Shown: positions 39,217 to 48,176, counted from the stretch's first letter. The stretch: 64,000 nt of DNA from Lachnospiraceae bacterium KM106-2 (GCA_009731425.1 AP018794.1:1867960-1931959); one strand, 5' to 3'. Notes: a model not told the origin generated them from the sequence alone. A program made the numbers and translations.

Positions 39217-39507
39217 CTAGGACTTCTTTCTATTTGGGTTTTCTGGGAACCATCCCTTCTCAACCCGTTCCTTCTGTTCCTTTATTTCTAATATACTCCA
39301 CAAACAGCTACATCCAATTATTCCAAGAATGACGGATAGTAACTTCTCACCGATAAATAAAGATGCAATCAACAATAAAATTCCAGCTATAAGAAATACT
39401 GGCCAACAACGATCTGTCCAATAATATTCTGCTTTAATTACAATCGGATGGAATAGTCCAATACATATAAAGCAAATAACTGCAACAATAATACCATATC
39501 CGTTCAT
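39217..39507 (-). CDS. DUF4491 small membrane protein
   Basis: 96 residues with three hydrophobic segments: GIIVAVICFICIGLFHPIVIK, then WPVFLIAGILLLIASLFI, then LLSVILGIIGCSCLWSILE. It ends in the family signature EQKERVEKGWFPENPNRK. Function unknown. Complete, with its own terminator. No obvious link to neighbours. Confidence 0.85.
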   Translation of the reverse strand: MNGYGIIVAVICFICIGLFHPIVIKAEYYWTDRCWPVFLIAGILLLIASLFIGEKLLSVILGIIGCSCLWSILEIKEQKERVEKGWFPENPNRKKS

Positions 39508-39607
39508 CTTAGCCCCCTTAGTTTATAGATTATCTCATTGATTATTGAAAAAAATATTCATTATTCTATTACTATGCATACACTCTCCACTCCATGTAAC
39601 ATTCATC

Positions 39608-40402
39608 TCAAAATGAAATTAATGTTTCAAAGCATTTAATTGCATAACTATCCGTCATTCCTGCTATAAAGTCTATGATTGCACGAGCATATGTCTGTTT
39701 ATCCGAAATATCCTCATATACAATGCTATCAATTCCTCTTTCCTTCATTACAGAATACGTTTGCAGCCAATCACAAAAATTTTTGAATAAGAACTCATTT
39801 CCTGTCTCCGATAATTTCTTAATTTTTTCTCCTAGCAACATGATGATGTCATCTACTTCTGAATATTGATAAAGTTCTTCAAATATACTCTTAATTACTA
39901 ACTCTGCATATTTTTGATAGTAATCTAAATTCCGAACCTCTTTATCCGGACTCTCCAATAATTCTAATTGATCAACCACTCTTAAACCATTCTTTTCATG
40001 CCAGAATTTTTCCCTACAATATTGCTGAAGTAACTTGGATATGATACCTTCTCCACAATGTCCAAATGGTGCATGTCCTAAATCATGTCCCATTGCTATC
40101 GCCTTTGTTAGTTCTGTATTTAGCCCTAAGTACTCTGAGATTGTATGACTTACGGATTCAACATGAGCAACATGCTCCATTCTAGTACAAATATGATCAT
40201 TATGTGTATTAAAGAAAACTTGTGTCTTATGTTTTAGTCTTCTGTATGCCATGGAATGTAGTATTCTTGTATAATCCCTTGCAAACTCGCTTCGGATATC
40301 CTTTTTTCTACTATATAGTTCTCGTCCTCTTTGAATTGCCATCCTATAATTAGGATTATCATCATTCATTGCTACTCTTGTAAAATCACCTTTATTGGAC
40401 AT
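39608..40402 (-). CDS. dGTPase-like HD protein with a large internal deletion
   Basis: 264 residues, where relatives have about 400 or more. The N-terminal part is well kept: SEFARDYTRILHSMAYRRLKH, then CTRMEHVAHVESVSHTIS and MGHDLGHAPFGHCGEG (His and His-Asp ligands), to RNLD near residue 160. The text then jumps to the family C-terminus (QKYAELVIKSIFEE, IIDFIAGMTDSYAIKCFE). The middle, which normally holds the TYAVRDGI stretch and the last metal-ligand aspartate (KIADKIAY), is absent while the frame is intact. Enzyme activity is therefore doubtful. It may be an in-frame deletion product or a remodelled HD protein. Confidence 0.75.
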   Translation of the reverse strand: MSNKGDFTRVAMNDDNPNYRMAIQRGRELYSRKKDIRSEFARDYTRILHSMAYRRLKHKTQVFFNTHNDHICTRMEHVAHVESVSHTISEYLGLNTELTKAIAMGHDLGHAPFGHCGEGIISKLLQQYCREKFWHEKNGLRVVDQLELLESPDKEVRNLDYYQKYAELVIKSIFEELYQYSEVDDIIMLLGEKIKKLSETGNEFLFKNFCDWLQTYSVMKERGIDSIVYEDISDKQTYARAIIDFIAGMTDSYAIKCFETLISF

Positions 40403-40520
40403 ATTCTCCCTCCCATTAAAACGCTCAATATTTTACTTTTTAGTATATCTTCAAAAGCTTTTGGGGCAGATTAACTAACAGAAACATGCTCCTTAAGTTT
40501 GACTCTCTGTCCCGTAATAA

Positions 40521-40561
40521 AAAGCCTATTTATTGTTAGTTTTACACAATAAATAGGCTTT
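40521..40561 (-). terminator. Strong hairpin, likely minus-strand terminator
   Basis: Perfect 16-bp stem (AAAGCCTATTTATTGT and complement), 9-nt loop, followed on the minus strand by five T. The nearest minus-strand gene upstream is the esterase ending at 40946, so it may end that transcript. 40562-40769 holds nothing else I can support. Confidence 0.6.
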
Positions 40562-40769
40562 AGGCTTATCTTATGTACTTTTATAGAGAACCCTTTTATT
40601 TACGAATCGTCCATGCAATGATATTTGCTCTTATCTTCGTCCATAACCTCAGCTTGAATCACGTACAAGCGATGGTATTAATATATCTAGTTTACCGTGT
40701 AAATTATCTGAAACATACGGACAAGAGGAGGTAGTGGAATCCTATTTTATAATTGAAAGGAGTCTTAAT

Positions 40770-40931
40770 ATGAAAGAGGATTTATGTAATGGATGTATCT
40801 GCCGTAATTGCGCTCAAGGCCAAAATGGAACCTGTACATTAAATCACTGTTACTATCCTAATGAAATTCATATCGAGCAGACCTGTAATTGGGATAAATG
40901 CCATTATTACAGGAGGTTTTTTACATATTGA
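40770..40931 (+). CDS. Small cysteine-rich protein
   Basis: 53 residues from the ATG at 40770, chosen because AAAGGAG lies just before it. Eight cysteines: CNGCICRNC, CTLNHC, then two more near the end (CNWDKC). The CxxCxCxxC start looks like a metal site (zinc or Fe-S), and two histidines lie in between. Family not recognised. Alone on the plus strand between two minus-strand genes. Confidence 0.6.
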   Translation: MKEDLCNGCICRNCAQGQNGTCTLNHCYYPNEIHIEQTCNWDKCHYYRRFFTY

Positions 40932-40945
40932 CACATTTTTTCTAA

Positions 40946-41860
40946 TTAATTGTTAACTATTTGAAATACATTCTTTCTAGCCAACTTTCCCTCTGGCGTC
41001 ATATCCATTGCAAGCCAGCAATGCATCATTTTTTCTCCAATATGGGGGGTCAATAAAACACCACACTCTTTGCAATGCTTGATCATGTCTGGAAGATAAG
41101 CATACATTATCTCATAGCTTCCATATATAATATCCATCCTCGGAAAACCTGTAATGTCAAATAAAAGTGGAGAAAGCAAATACGCTGTGTTTCTATCTGT
41201 TAGGGTCCCTGCTATTTCATAAAAGAAATCTGGCGGAATCATAACCTCCTTCTTATCAATTTTCATCATAAGCCTATACTGTTTTTCACTTGGTGGCACC
41301 TGAAGTCCTGGAGACTGGAGTATCAAGTGATCTGGCATTGGTATATCGAGTTGTTCCTTTTTTATGTACATCAACAAGGAAAGCACTAATCCTCCCCCAG
41401 ATGAGGTTCCAAACATACTGATATCCTCTGGAGCATATTTTTTCAGCATTTCCTGATATACAGCCAAAACACATTTAACCGAATCAAGTAAACGGTATCT
41501 CGGAGCCAATGGGTAAATAGGAAACCAGATTTCTCTCATTGTCTGATCTGCAAATTGTCCTCCAAATATAAAGTCGCCCGGATCACAAGGAAGAAAATAT
41601 CCTCCACCGAACACATAGAGAAGTGCCTTTTTAGGGATTTTGCCCTTTTGCTTTGTGATATAACAATTACATCCCCCTATCACTCTTTTCGAAAAATCGT
41701 AATTTCTATCCATCTTATCAAAAGGAATCTTGATGTGATCCTGTTTCGGAATATAGGAATTCATCATTGTTCTTAATTCAGTTCCCTTTACCTTCAACTT
41801 TTTCTTTATACCAATTACTCTAAACATTCCTTTTATTGCGTGATATCTAATACTTGGCAT
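40946..41860 (-). CDS. Alpha/beta hydrolase_3 esterase, HSL-like
   Basis: 304 residues. Oxyanion loop YVFGGGYFLP near residue 85 (the HGGG motif with Phe for His), nucleophile GTSSGGG near 150, acid in MDIIYGSYEIMYAY near 250, and histidine in MMHCWLAMD near 281. Cytosolic; the N-terminus is a short amphipathic helix. Dyad site 5 lies 28 bp before its start, which links it to the ECF/ABC group. Substrate unknown. Confidence 0.8.
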   Translation of the reverse strand: MPSIRYHAIKGMFRVIGIKKKLKVKGTELRTMMNSYIPKQDHIKIPFDKMDRNYDFSKRVIGGCNCYITKQKGKIPKKALLYVFGGGYFLPCDPGDFIFGGQFADQTMREIWFPIYPLAPRYRLLDSVKCVLAVYQEMLKKYAPEDISMFGTSSGGGLVLSLLMYIKKEQLDIPMPDHLILQSPGLQVPPSEKQYRLMMKIDKKEVMIPPDFFYEIAGTLTDRNTAYLLSPLLFDITGFPRMDIIYGSYEIMYAYLPDMIKHCKECGVLLTPHIGEKMMHCWLAMDMTPEGKLARKNVFQIVNN

Positions 41861-41887
41861 TTTCTATTTTCCTCTCCTTTCTCCGTA

Positions 41888-41903
41888 GTTAGCAACAACT
41901 AAC
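41888..41903 (-). promoter_or_regulatory. Dyad GTTAG-N6-CTAAC, site 5 (esterase)
   Basis: GTTAG CAACAA CTAAC within the 47 bp between the methyltransferase stop and the esterase start. The gap sequence differs from the other sites, but arms and spacing are the same. Confidence 0.65.
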
Positions 41904-41907
41904 CACC

Positions 41908-42570
41908 CTATACTGTAACACTTGGTTTCTTAGGCTTTCTGCACACAGCATGCAATCTCATGCCCTTCCGCTGTTCTATTGTAAGTGGTTCAAATCCAGC
42001 ATTTCGGTATAATTGTTCGATTTCATCTGTTGAATAGCAGTGAACATCCCCCTTATGCATCAACATATTGATCAATGGAAGTTTAATATGATTGATAAAC
42101 CACAAGATAGGCCCATGTACCGTCATATCCCTGATTAACAATCTGCCACCTGGTTTTAGTACACGGAAACAGTTCTTTATAAATTCTTCTGGATTTGGGT
42201 AATGATGAAAGCTCATAGAACAAGTAATCATATCAAAACTTTTGTCTTCAAAAGGAAGTTTTTCACAATCACCATTGATAAATCTTACCCCCTTAAGATT
42301 CTTTCTATTTGCTACTTCTATCATCTTAGGAGACAAATCAATCCCAACATAGTTTTTATCTGGATACTTCTCTTTTAAGAGCGCCAGTACTGCTCCCGTT
42401 CCACAACCTGCATCTAATAAGCATTCATAAGGTTCTTTTTCTAATTCTTCTAAAATCTCAGGATAGTCTTTCCTGCACATATTGTATACACTTACATTAT
42501 CATTCTCAAACTGCTCTGCAGCCCCATTAAATTCATTTACAGACAGTCTCTTGTATTCTTCAGCATTCAT
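41908..42570 (-). CDS. Class I SAM-dependent methyltransferase
   Basis: 220 residues, ATG after AAAGGAGAG. Methyltransf_11 pattern: motif I LLDAGCGTGAVLALL near 50, acidic VGIDLSPKMIEVA near 75, CEKLPFEDKSFDMITCSMSFHHYPNPEEF near 105, and RVLKPGGRLLIRD near 140. The UbiE-like order is clear but substrate is unknown (small molecule or quinone-like). Preceded by dyad site 6, followed by the esterase with its own dyad. Confidence 0.88.
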   Translation of the reverse strand: MNAEEYKRLSVNEFNGAAEQFENDNVSVYNMCRKDYPEILEELEKEPYECLLDAGCGTGAVLALLKEKYPDKNYVGIDLSPKMIEVANRKNLKGVRFINGDCEKLPFEDKSFDMITCSMSFHHYPNPEEFIKNCFRVLKPGGRLLIRDMTVHGPILWFINHIKLPLINMLMHKGDVHCYSTDEIEQLYRNAGFEPLTIEQRKGMRLHAVCRKPKKPSVTV

Positions 42571-42599
42571 ATCATCTCTCCTTTCTCATTATATTTTAT

Positions 42600-42615
42600 G
42601 TTAGTCGTGACTAAC
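42600..42615 (-). promoter_or_regulatory. Dyad GTTAG-N6-CTAAC, site 6 (methyltransferase)
   Basis: GTTAG TCGTGA CTAAC, 30 bp before the methyltransferase ATG. On the minus strand a TATAAT box lies just upstream, so the dyad would cover the transcription start. Confidence 0.7.
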
Positions 42616-42674
42616 TCTTATTTATTATAATCTATTACTCTATAGAAAGATACTGCTATTTTCTTTCAAAAAGA

Positions 42675-42701
42675 AAGAGATAGCTTAGAAAGCTATCTCT
42701 T
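42675..42701 (-). terminator. Terminator of the former LysR gene
   Basis: Perfect 12-bp stem (AAGAGATAGCTT), 3-nt loop, followed on the minus strand by TCTTTTTG. It outlasts the decayed LysR gene to its right. Confidence 0.7.
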
Positions 42702-42821
42702 AGGCGGTCGCCAAGATTGGATGAAAGGTTATTCTTGTCTTATCGGTCTTACTGCTTCAGCAATATGTCTCAATCTTGCATTTGATTCAAAGTTAACGGC
42801 TTTTTATATTTTATTGAATTT

Positions 42822-43345
42822 CTAATAAAATACCTGATTTTCCACTTTAATAAAAATATCAAAAAAGAATTGGATACTAAATATCTCTTCCGAATAATAA
42901 AAGGAATTGTGTTCTCCCTGTTCAAACGATAAGTATGGATATTCTTCCAACTCTTTCATCAAAATCTCATTTCTATTTGCTAACGGACGTCTGCTGCTGA
43001 TAAATTCATGTGTTTTAGCGGCAAAGAGCTCTATAAATTCTACTCCATTCACCTTCATTCTCTTACAAAATTTCCTCAATCATTTCATATGTCTGTGTTT
43101 CTCTCAAACTAAAATTATATTCCTCATGCCCATATTTTCTGATTAGTTTCCAAATGCATTGATTATAAAAGAATAATGTTGCATGGAAATGCAAAATTCC
43201 TGTCTACCATTTGCTTCTCCTTCTTTTGAAACAATAATTCCTTTATTGGTCCGATTAAAAATACTTATATTCATTCTTTTTCTAAATCCTCAATGGCATC
43301 GGTTAGCTTGGTTATGATATAAATAATCGATTGACTGCTTCAATA
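42822..43345 (-). pseudogene. LysR-family regulator, decayed
   Basis: The 5' remains show the LysR HTH tail ISIFNRTNKGIIVSKEGEA after an in-frame stop. The 3' remains (42822-43079) are an open frame with the ligand domain text HEFISSRRPLANRNEILMKE then EEYPYLSFEQGEHNSFYYSEE. The middle is lost through deletion and frameshifts. No functional product is expected. Confidence 0.72.
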
Positions 43346-43536
43346 TAATTTCAAATGAACTTCCATCTAAACTATCTTTCGTTTATAAATCCAATTCAAA
43401 TTACTTCAATTTTACACTTTCCTTCATACAATTGTGATGAATTCATGAATAAGTGAAGTTTATACATAAATACCATCGAAAATCTAGCCCAAATAAGTTA
43501 TGTATCTTCAGGTGCATTCTGCGATGCCGAAGCATA

Positions 43537-43776
43537 TCAGAAATTGGTCAACAAAGCCCATGCTTTTCCTGGCGTTATGCACTCAATTTTCTCATTGCTA
43601 TTCGTTCTATCCCCATCTGCTATCACAACACTAAAGTCATTCATTGCATTTCCATCTCGGTCCTTCACTTGAATATTATCAAACGAAAAACGAATAACTC
43701 CATCAAAATTGCCCCATCCAATTTCTCCTGCGTAAGGTGAATTCTCACCTACCTCAGCATAATCTAGATTACTCAC
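43537..43776 (-). pseudogene. Internally deleted paralogue of the gene at 11592-12076
   Basis: 79 residues after a good AAGGAGGG site. MSNLDYAEVGENSPYAGEIG matches the start of the other copy. GWGNFDG then jumps to VIRFSFDNIQVKDRDGNAMN and ends early at AWALLTNF. About 45 middle residues and the last 37 are missing. The 100 bp upstream also resemble the other copy. An open frame remains, but it is probably a remnant. Confidence 0.65.
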
Positions 43777-44034
43777 GTCATTCCCTCCTTATCTGGCAAA
43801 ACCTTTTTTATGATTTTCTTCTATAAGTATTCATAATTCGTCCAATTAATAGTGTATGTTATAGTTTTCATTGTGGTAAACAAAATATGAACTCTCATTT
43901 TGTATTCACAAACTAGATAAGAATTGCAAGTAAAGGTATAATAAAATTTAATTCATTATTATATAAAAAACTATTGACCCTCACGTAACGTGATGGATTA
44001 AAGTATGGATAACAAGAAAAAGGAGGTCACTAAC

Positions 44035-44877
44035 ATGAGAACCGTTAAGGAGATATCACAACTTACTGGAATCAGCGTGCGTACGCTTCACTACTATGAT
44101 GAAATCGGATTACTGCCACCAACCGAGAAAAGCGAAGCTGGATATCGGCTTTATGATGAGAAAGCGCTCGAAGCTTTACAACAGATCTTGTTCTTTCGTG
44201 AATTTGATATTCCATTAAAAGAGATTGAATCCGCCATGAAAAATCCGAATCTGAAACGAGATCAGATTCTTACCATGCAAAAGAAGATGCTTGTAGCAAA
44301 GAAGGAACGACTGGAACGGCTAATCGACAGTATCGATCACATTTTGAAAGGAGATAATCAAATGGATTTTGCAATTTTTAATAAGACAGAGATCGAGGAA
44401 ATGTTTCAAGTCATGTTTGATAGTATGCCCGAAAAATTAAGAGAATCCGCGATCCATGATTTTGGCAGTAAAGAGAAATGGAAGAAACATTATATTGAAA
44501 CAGTATCATCGGAAGATATGCAAAAACGCTATGCGAAGGTTGTCGAGTGGTACGGCGGAAAAGATGCCTTCCTAACCGCTCAGAAGAAACCGATCAGCAA
44601 AGAAGTAGCAGCCAGCTATATGGAACGAGAAAATGCAATTCGTCGAAAACTGATTGCGAAACGCAACGAGCCATTGGATTCCTTTGCGATCAAAGAAATC
44701 ATCGGCGAGTATGGTTTTGTCATGAAGCAGATGCTTCAGCTGAAAGATGAAAAAGGGATCATGCTTTCTATCGCAGAAACTTATCGAACTGAAAAGACAA
44801 GAAAAGCAATTGATGAAATCTATGGTGTCGGGGCTGCAGAGTTCTTTGCACAAGCGATCGAAACATTTTATCGATAG
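44035..44877 (+). CDS. MerR-family regulator with TipA-like sensor domain
   Basis: 280 residues from the ATG at 44035, chosen because AAAGGAGG lies nine bases before it. MerR HTH: VKEISQLTGISVRTLHYYDEIGLLPPTEKSEAGYRLYDE, with the dimer helix after it to about residue 110. The C-terminal part (about 120-280) is an all-helical TipAS-type domain that binds drugs or peptides. Ends 6 bp before a bidirectional terminator. Usually autoregulated; a target gene is not obvious here. Confidence 0.87.
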   Translation: MRTVKEISQLTGISVRTLHYYDEIGLLPPTEKSEAGYRLYDEKALEALQQILFFREFDIPLKEIESAMKNPNLKRDQILTMQKKMLVAKKERLERLIDSIDHILKGDNQMDFAIFNKTEIEEMFQVMFDSMPEKLRESAIHDFGSKEKWKKHYIETVSSEDMQKRYAKVVEWYGGKDAFLTAQKKPISKEVAASYMERENAIRRKLIAKRNEPLDSFAIKEIIGEYGFVMKQMLQLKDEKGIMLSIAETYRTEKTRKAIDEIYGVGAAEFFAQAIETFYR

Positions 44878-44882
44878 ATTAA

Positions 44883-44918
44883 AAGGGAGACAGCCTTAAC
44901 CATAAGACTGTCTCCCTT
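44883..44918. terminator. Bidirectional terminator between MerR and HsdR-N-like genes
   Basis: Eleven-base stem AAGGGAGACAG/CTGTCTCCCTT with a 14-nt loop, between convergent genes. Confidence 0.75.
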
Positions 44919-44933
44919 AATACACATCTTGAA

Positions 44934-46019
44934 TTATATCTCTACTCTATATTTATTGACTGCTTGAATTAATTCCTCTTTATATTTATATAGCTCACTC
45001 AAAGAGCCAAGTGGATATCTTATCTCCTTTTTATTCTCATCAGCGATCGCGATCATTTTTCTATTCGTATTCAGATATAGCCTGCAGATCCATTTCCGAA
45101 TATTATTCTGATACGTAATACCGAAATAATTCATAACATCTTTATATGTAATATCCTCTGCTTCTACCACTTCAGCTAAAATACTCCGGATAATATGATA
45201 TCCTTCTAACTCCTCCTTGGTCGTCTCAATTACCTTATCATGATTTCCACCTTCATTAGGAGGCGTCTCTGGTTCCTTATTTTCCTCCCCTGGATCAGCT
45301 TCTTTTGTCTCATTCTCCATAATCTTTTTAATCTTATCATTCATAAAGTCACTTACAAACTGCTGCATTGATTTTTTCACAACTGGCCTAAACTTTTCAA
45401 CGACGCTGCTCGTCTTCATTCCTGCATAAAATCTACTGATAATGAATTTGACGAATTCATCACTTGGATTTCCTTGCTGCTCATTTAGAAATTCTTTGAT
45501 CAGCCCGGTATATTTTAGTTCTGATGCGGTATTAAAAATGGTATCGATGTCAAAGTTCTCTCTCGTGAATTTCTTTAATTCACCAATCTGAGTTTCAACT
45601 AAATCCAACATATTAATCTCTAAAAATGGTTTCTCATCCATTTTATTGGATTCTTCCAAATCAGTATAAAACTTATAACTCACACCATTGGTCAATATTG
45701 CAAATTTCGCCTCTGTCGCTGTAAAATACCGAAACAACTGTGCATCGTGCTTCGTCAGATCATCTGCAACTGCTTTCGCTTCAATTAAAATGATCGGTTT
45801 TCCCTCACGCATTACCGCATAATCAACCTTTTCACCCTTTTTTGTTCCTACATCCGCTGTATATTCCGGAATAAACTCATGTGAATTAAATACATCATAC
45901 TCTAGCAACTGAAAAAAAGGTAAAATAAGAGCAGTCTTTGTTGCCTCTTCTGTAAGTAAATCATCCTTTTTACTTTCTACTTCTCTCGAGAACTGTTTGA
46001 CCTTATCAGAAAAATCCAT
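44934..46019 (-). CDS. Stand-alone HsdR-N-like PD-(D/E)XK protein
   Basis: 361 residues. The N-terminal 150 match the type I restriction HsdR N-terminal nuclease: TKTALILPFFQLLEYDVF, then the core KVDYAVMREGKPIILIEAKA with the D...E-x-K catalytic set near residues 66-84, then LFRYFTATEAKFAILTNGV. The middle is helical, an acidic linker (EENKEPETPPNEGG) follows near 258, and the last 95 residues are an unrecognised domain (VVEAEDITYKDVMNYFGITYQ). There is no helicase and no hsdM/hsdS nearby. It may be a solitary defence or regulatory nuclease. Confidence 0.8.
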   Translation of the reverse strand: MDFSDKVKQFSREVESKKDDLLTEEATKTALILPFFQLLEYDVFNSHEFIPEYTADVGTKKGEKVDYAVMREGKPIILIEAKAVADDLTKHDAQLFRYFTATEAKFAILTNGVSYKFYTDLEESNKMDEKPFLEINMLDLVETQIGELKKFTRENFDIDTIFNTASELKYTGLIKEFLNEQQGNPSDEFVKFIISRFYAGMKTSSVVEKFRPVVKKSMQQFVSDFMNDKIKKIMENETKEADPGEENKEPETPPNEGGNHDKVIETTKEELEGYHIIRSILAEVVEAEDITYKDVMNYFGITYQNNIRKWICRLYLNTNRKMIAIADENKKEIRYPLGSLSELYKYKEELIQAVNKYRVEI

Positions 46020-46191
46020 ACAACTCCCTCCAACAGTTACTTGGCTTATTACTAATATACAGGCAAAACTAGTAAATCATGCATAATTCTCCTGCTACTT
46101 CTTCTGTCCTTGTTCCAATTCATGAATTCAATCCTCTAATTTGTGGATACCCTCATACCTCCATTACTACGTTTCACTATTTTAATTTCTT

Positions 46192-47268
46192 TTAACGCCA
46201 CCAACGATCCTCACCTTGTTCAAATTGACCGATTGTTATCGTTTCACCTATTCTTGGTGTGAATACTTTTTCTTGTCTGTCACCTGCTGCCGAAACCACT
46301 CGTACTGGAGAATCATTCCATGGATGGTTGGCGAGTCGAAAGGCTGCCCAATGAATTGGAATGATCACATCCGCCTCCAGGTCGATTCCTGCCTGATAGG
46401 ACTGCTCCGGCTTCATATGAATCTCAGCCCAGGCAACATCATACTGCCCCGCCTCGATCAATGCCAGTTCAAAGGATCCCAGTCTCTTCTTAATCTCCTT
46501 AAACTGTGTTCCATATCCGCCATCCCCACTTGCAAATATCTGATGCGAATCACTTTTTATCACCCAAGAACACCATAATGTCTTATTTTGGTCGATGCCA
46601 CGCCTTCCTGAAAAGTGTTGTGCCGGAGTACAAGTGATCGTAAGACCGAATTCACTCTTCTCCTCCCACCATGCAAAATTCGTCACTTTCTCCTCTTTTA
46701 CTCCCCACCGTCTCAAATCTTTTTCGACACCTAACGGTACATAATAAGCAGTGACCTTTTCCTCAATCTCCCTGATCGTAGTCTCATCTAAGTGATCATA
46801 ATGGTCATGGGTAATTAATACAAGATCAATATGAGGTAAATCTTTTGCTTTCATTGGAAGGGTACTAAACCGTTTTGGTCCTAGAAAGGATACCGGTGAA
46901 GTGCAATTGCTAAATACCGGATCGATCAGAATATTCTTACCTTCCATCTGCACCAAAAACGTGGAATGTCCAAACCAGGTAACTGTTAGCTTCTCCTTTT
47001 TTGGAACCCCCTCAAGCTTTGGTGTGCCCACTGGCAACATTTCCTTTGGCACTATAGGTTCCCTTGAAACAAATTGATTCTTTTCCTTCCTTTTCACTCG
47101 TTTCATCAACTTGATGTCAGCTTCATTTCTGAATCTTCCATGCCTGTAATTTGCAGCTCTCTTCCTATAGTCGATCTGATCCTTCCTTGAGATTCTTCCT
47201 CCAAAGCTAGGCCAGAAGAGTAAAAATAACATTCCGGCAACTAGCACAATTAGTAATATTCCTATCAT
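46192..47268 (-). CDS. MBL-fold metallohydrolase, membrane-anchored, NAPE-PLD-like
   Basis: 358 residues. An N-terminal membrane helix (GILLIVLVAGMLFLLFW) is followed by a basic linker and a metallo-beta-lactamase fold: HSTFLVQMEGKNILIDPVFS, the zinc motif THDHYDHLDE near 153, ASGDGGYGTQF and a late PIHWAAFRL. The order fits the NAPE-PLD/UlaG-like group that cleaves phosphodiesters or lactones. Substrate unknown. Monocistronic. Confidence 0.87.
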   Translation of the reverse strand: MIGILLIVLVAGMLFLLFWPSFGGRISRKDQIDYRKRAANYRHGRFRNEADIKLMKRVKRKEKNQFVSREPIVPKEMLPVGTPKLEGVPKKEKLTVTWFGHSTFLVQMEGKNILIDPVFSNCTSPVSFLGPKRFSTLPMKAKDLPHIDLVLITHDHYDHLDETTIREIEEKVTAYYVPLGVEKDLRRWGVKEEKVTNFAWWEEKSEFGLTITCTPAQHFSGRRGIDQNKTLWCSWVIKSDSHQIFASGDGGYGTQFKEIKKRLGSFELALIEAGQYDVAWAEIHMKPEQSYQAGIDLEADVIIPIHWAAFRLANHPWNDSPVRVVSAAGDRQEKVFTPRIGETITIGQFEQGEDRWWR

Positions 47269-47600
47269 TTCTCTTACTTGTTCTCCTATTCTATCCTAGC
47301 TCCTAATATATATAGAATTGCTTCTAACACTAGTTCCACCTTACTATTTTAACTTCAAATAAGAATCTACTTGAGTGTTTTCTAAAACTTCGTCTAAAAA
47401 TGCATCTGTAACCTCCCTCACAGTATGCCGTATATTTTCCATCCCCTGCTGCCAAGGCCTTTTTAAATAATTCTCCATGATCTGTCATCGTGCAGATACA
47501 CTTTCCCTATTCTAGAAATTATAACGAAAAAACTTCTTTATCATATGTCCGCAGGAAAACGTGGTATAGTATCTAAAAGATACTTAATATCATCTTCTCT
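47269..47600. other. 332-bp gap with a scrap of coding-like sequence
   Basis: The minus strand around 47355-47490 can be read as MTDHGELFKKALAAGDGKYT and, after a frame change, TVREVTDAFLDEVLENTQVD then SYLKLK and a stop. This resembles the end of a small helical protein, possibly YlbF-like, but is too short to call. No promoter or terminator stands out. Confidence 0.25.
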
Positions 47601-48131
47601 TCAATTCGTCCAATTCAACACATAAATGTGATGTAAATACTCTTTTCCTCGAAATACTTCGTTATAAGTTTGTTGGGAATCAACAAATCCTTGCCTTTTC
47701 GCCGTATTATGTGATTTTATATTGTCCTCTGCTATATGAACTTCTATGCGGCGAACATGCATTTCTGTTTTTGCGAAATCCAATATGGCAGCCAGTGCTT
47801 CCTGCATATATCCATGATTTTGATAATCCGGATAAAGATCGTACCCCATCTCACATTCCTGACTCTCTCTGTTCCAACAATGAAAACCACAGGTCCCCAT
47901 TTTTTCGCCGGTATCCTTTCTAACCAAAACCCATCGATGTTGATATCGTGGCTCTTCTTCCGTATAGAATTGTATTAGTTTTTCTGCCTCTTCTATGGTT
48001 GTATATGGTTCCTCATCAAATAAATAGCGATTGACTTCATCATTCGAAAATTGCCTCAATATAAACTCTGCATCTTCTTGACCAATATTCTTAAGTATAA
48101 GCCTTTTTGTATCCAGGTTCTTAAAAAACAT
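47601..48131 (-). CDS. GNAT-family N-acetyltransferase (RimJ/RimL type)
   Basis: 176 residues, ATG after GGGGAGAGG. Acetyltransf_3 pattern: TKRLILKNIGQEDAEFIL, GTCGFHCWNRESQECEMGYDLYPDYQ, the acetyl-CoA loop QNHGYMQEALAAILDFA near 110, and HNTAKRQGFVDSQQTYNE. Likely acetylates an amine on a small molecule or protein terminus. A decayed copy of its 3' part lies at 49940-50224. Confidence 0.88.
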   Translation of the reverse strand: MFFKNLDTKRLILKNIGQEDAEFILRQFSNDEVNRYLFDEEPYTTIEEAEKLIQFYTEEEPRYQHRWVLVRKDTGEKMGTCGFHCWNRESQECEMGYDLYPDYQNHGYMQEALAAILDFAKTEMHVRRIEVHIAEDNIKSHNTAKRQGFVDSQQTYNEVFRGKEYLHHIYVLNWTN

Positions 48132-48176
48132 GATACCCTCTCCCCTCTAATTTAGCTAAGCATTCTGCTCTGTAAA

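Noticed and set aside
40485..40500. ATTAACTAAC half-site before the hairpin at 40521
   Set aside because: No left arm at the 6-bp spacing, and no gene starts nearby on the right strand.
44934..46019. Complete type I restriction system
   Set aside because: No helicase motor, hsdM or hsdS in the neighbourhood.
46216..46578. 120-codon open frame opposite the MBL-fold gene
   Set aside because: Fully antisense to a conserved enzyme; no start signal or family.
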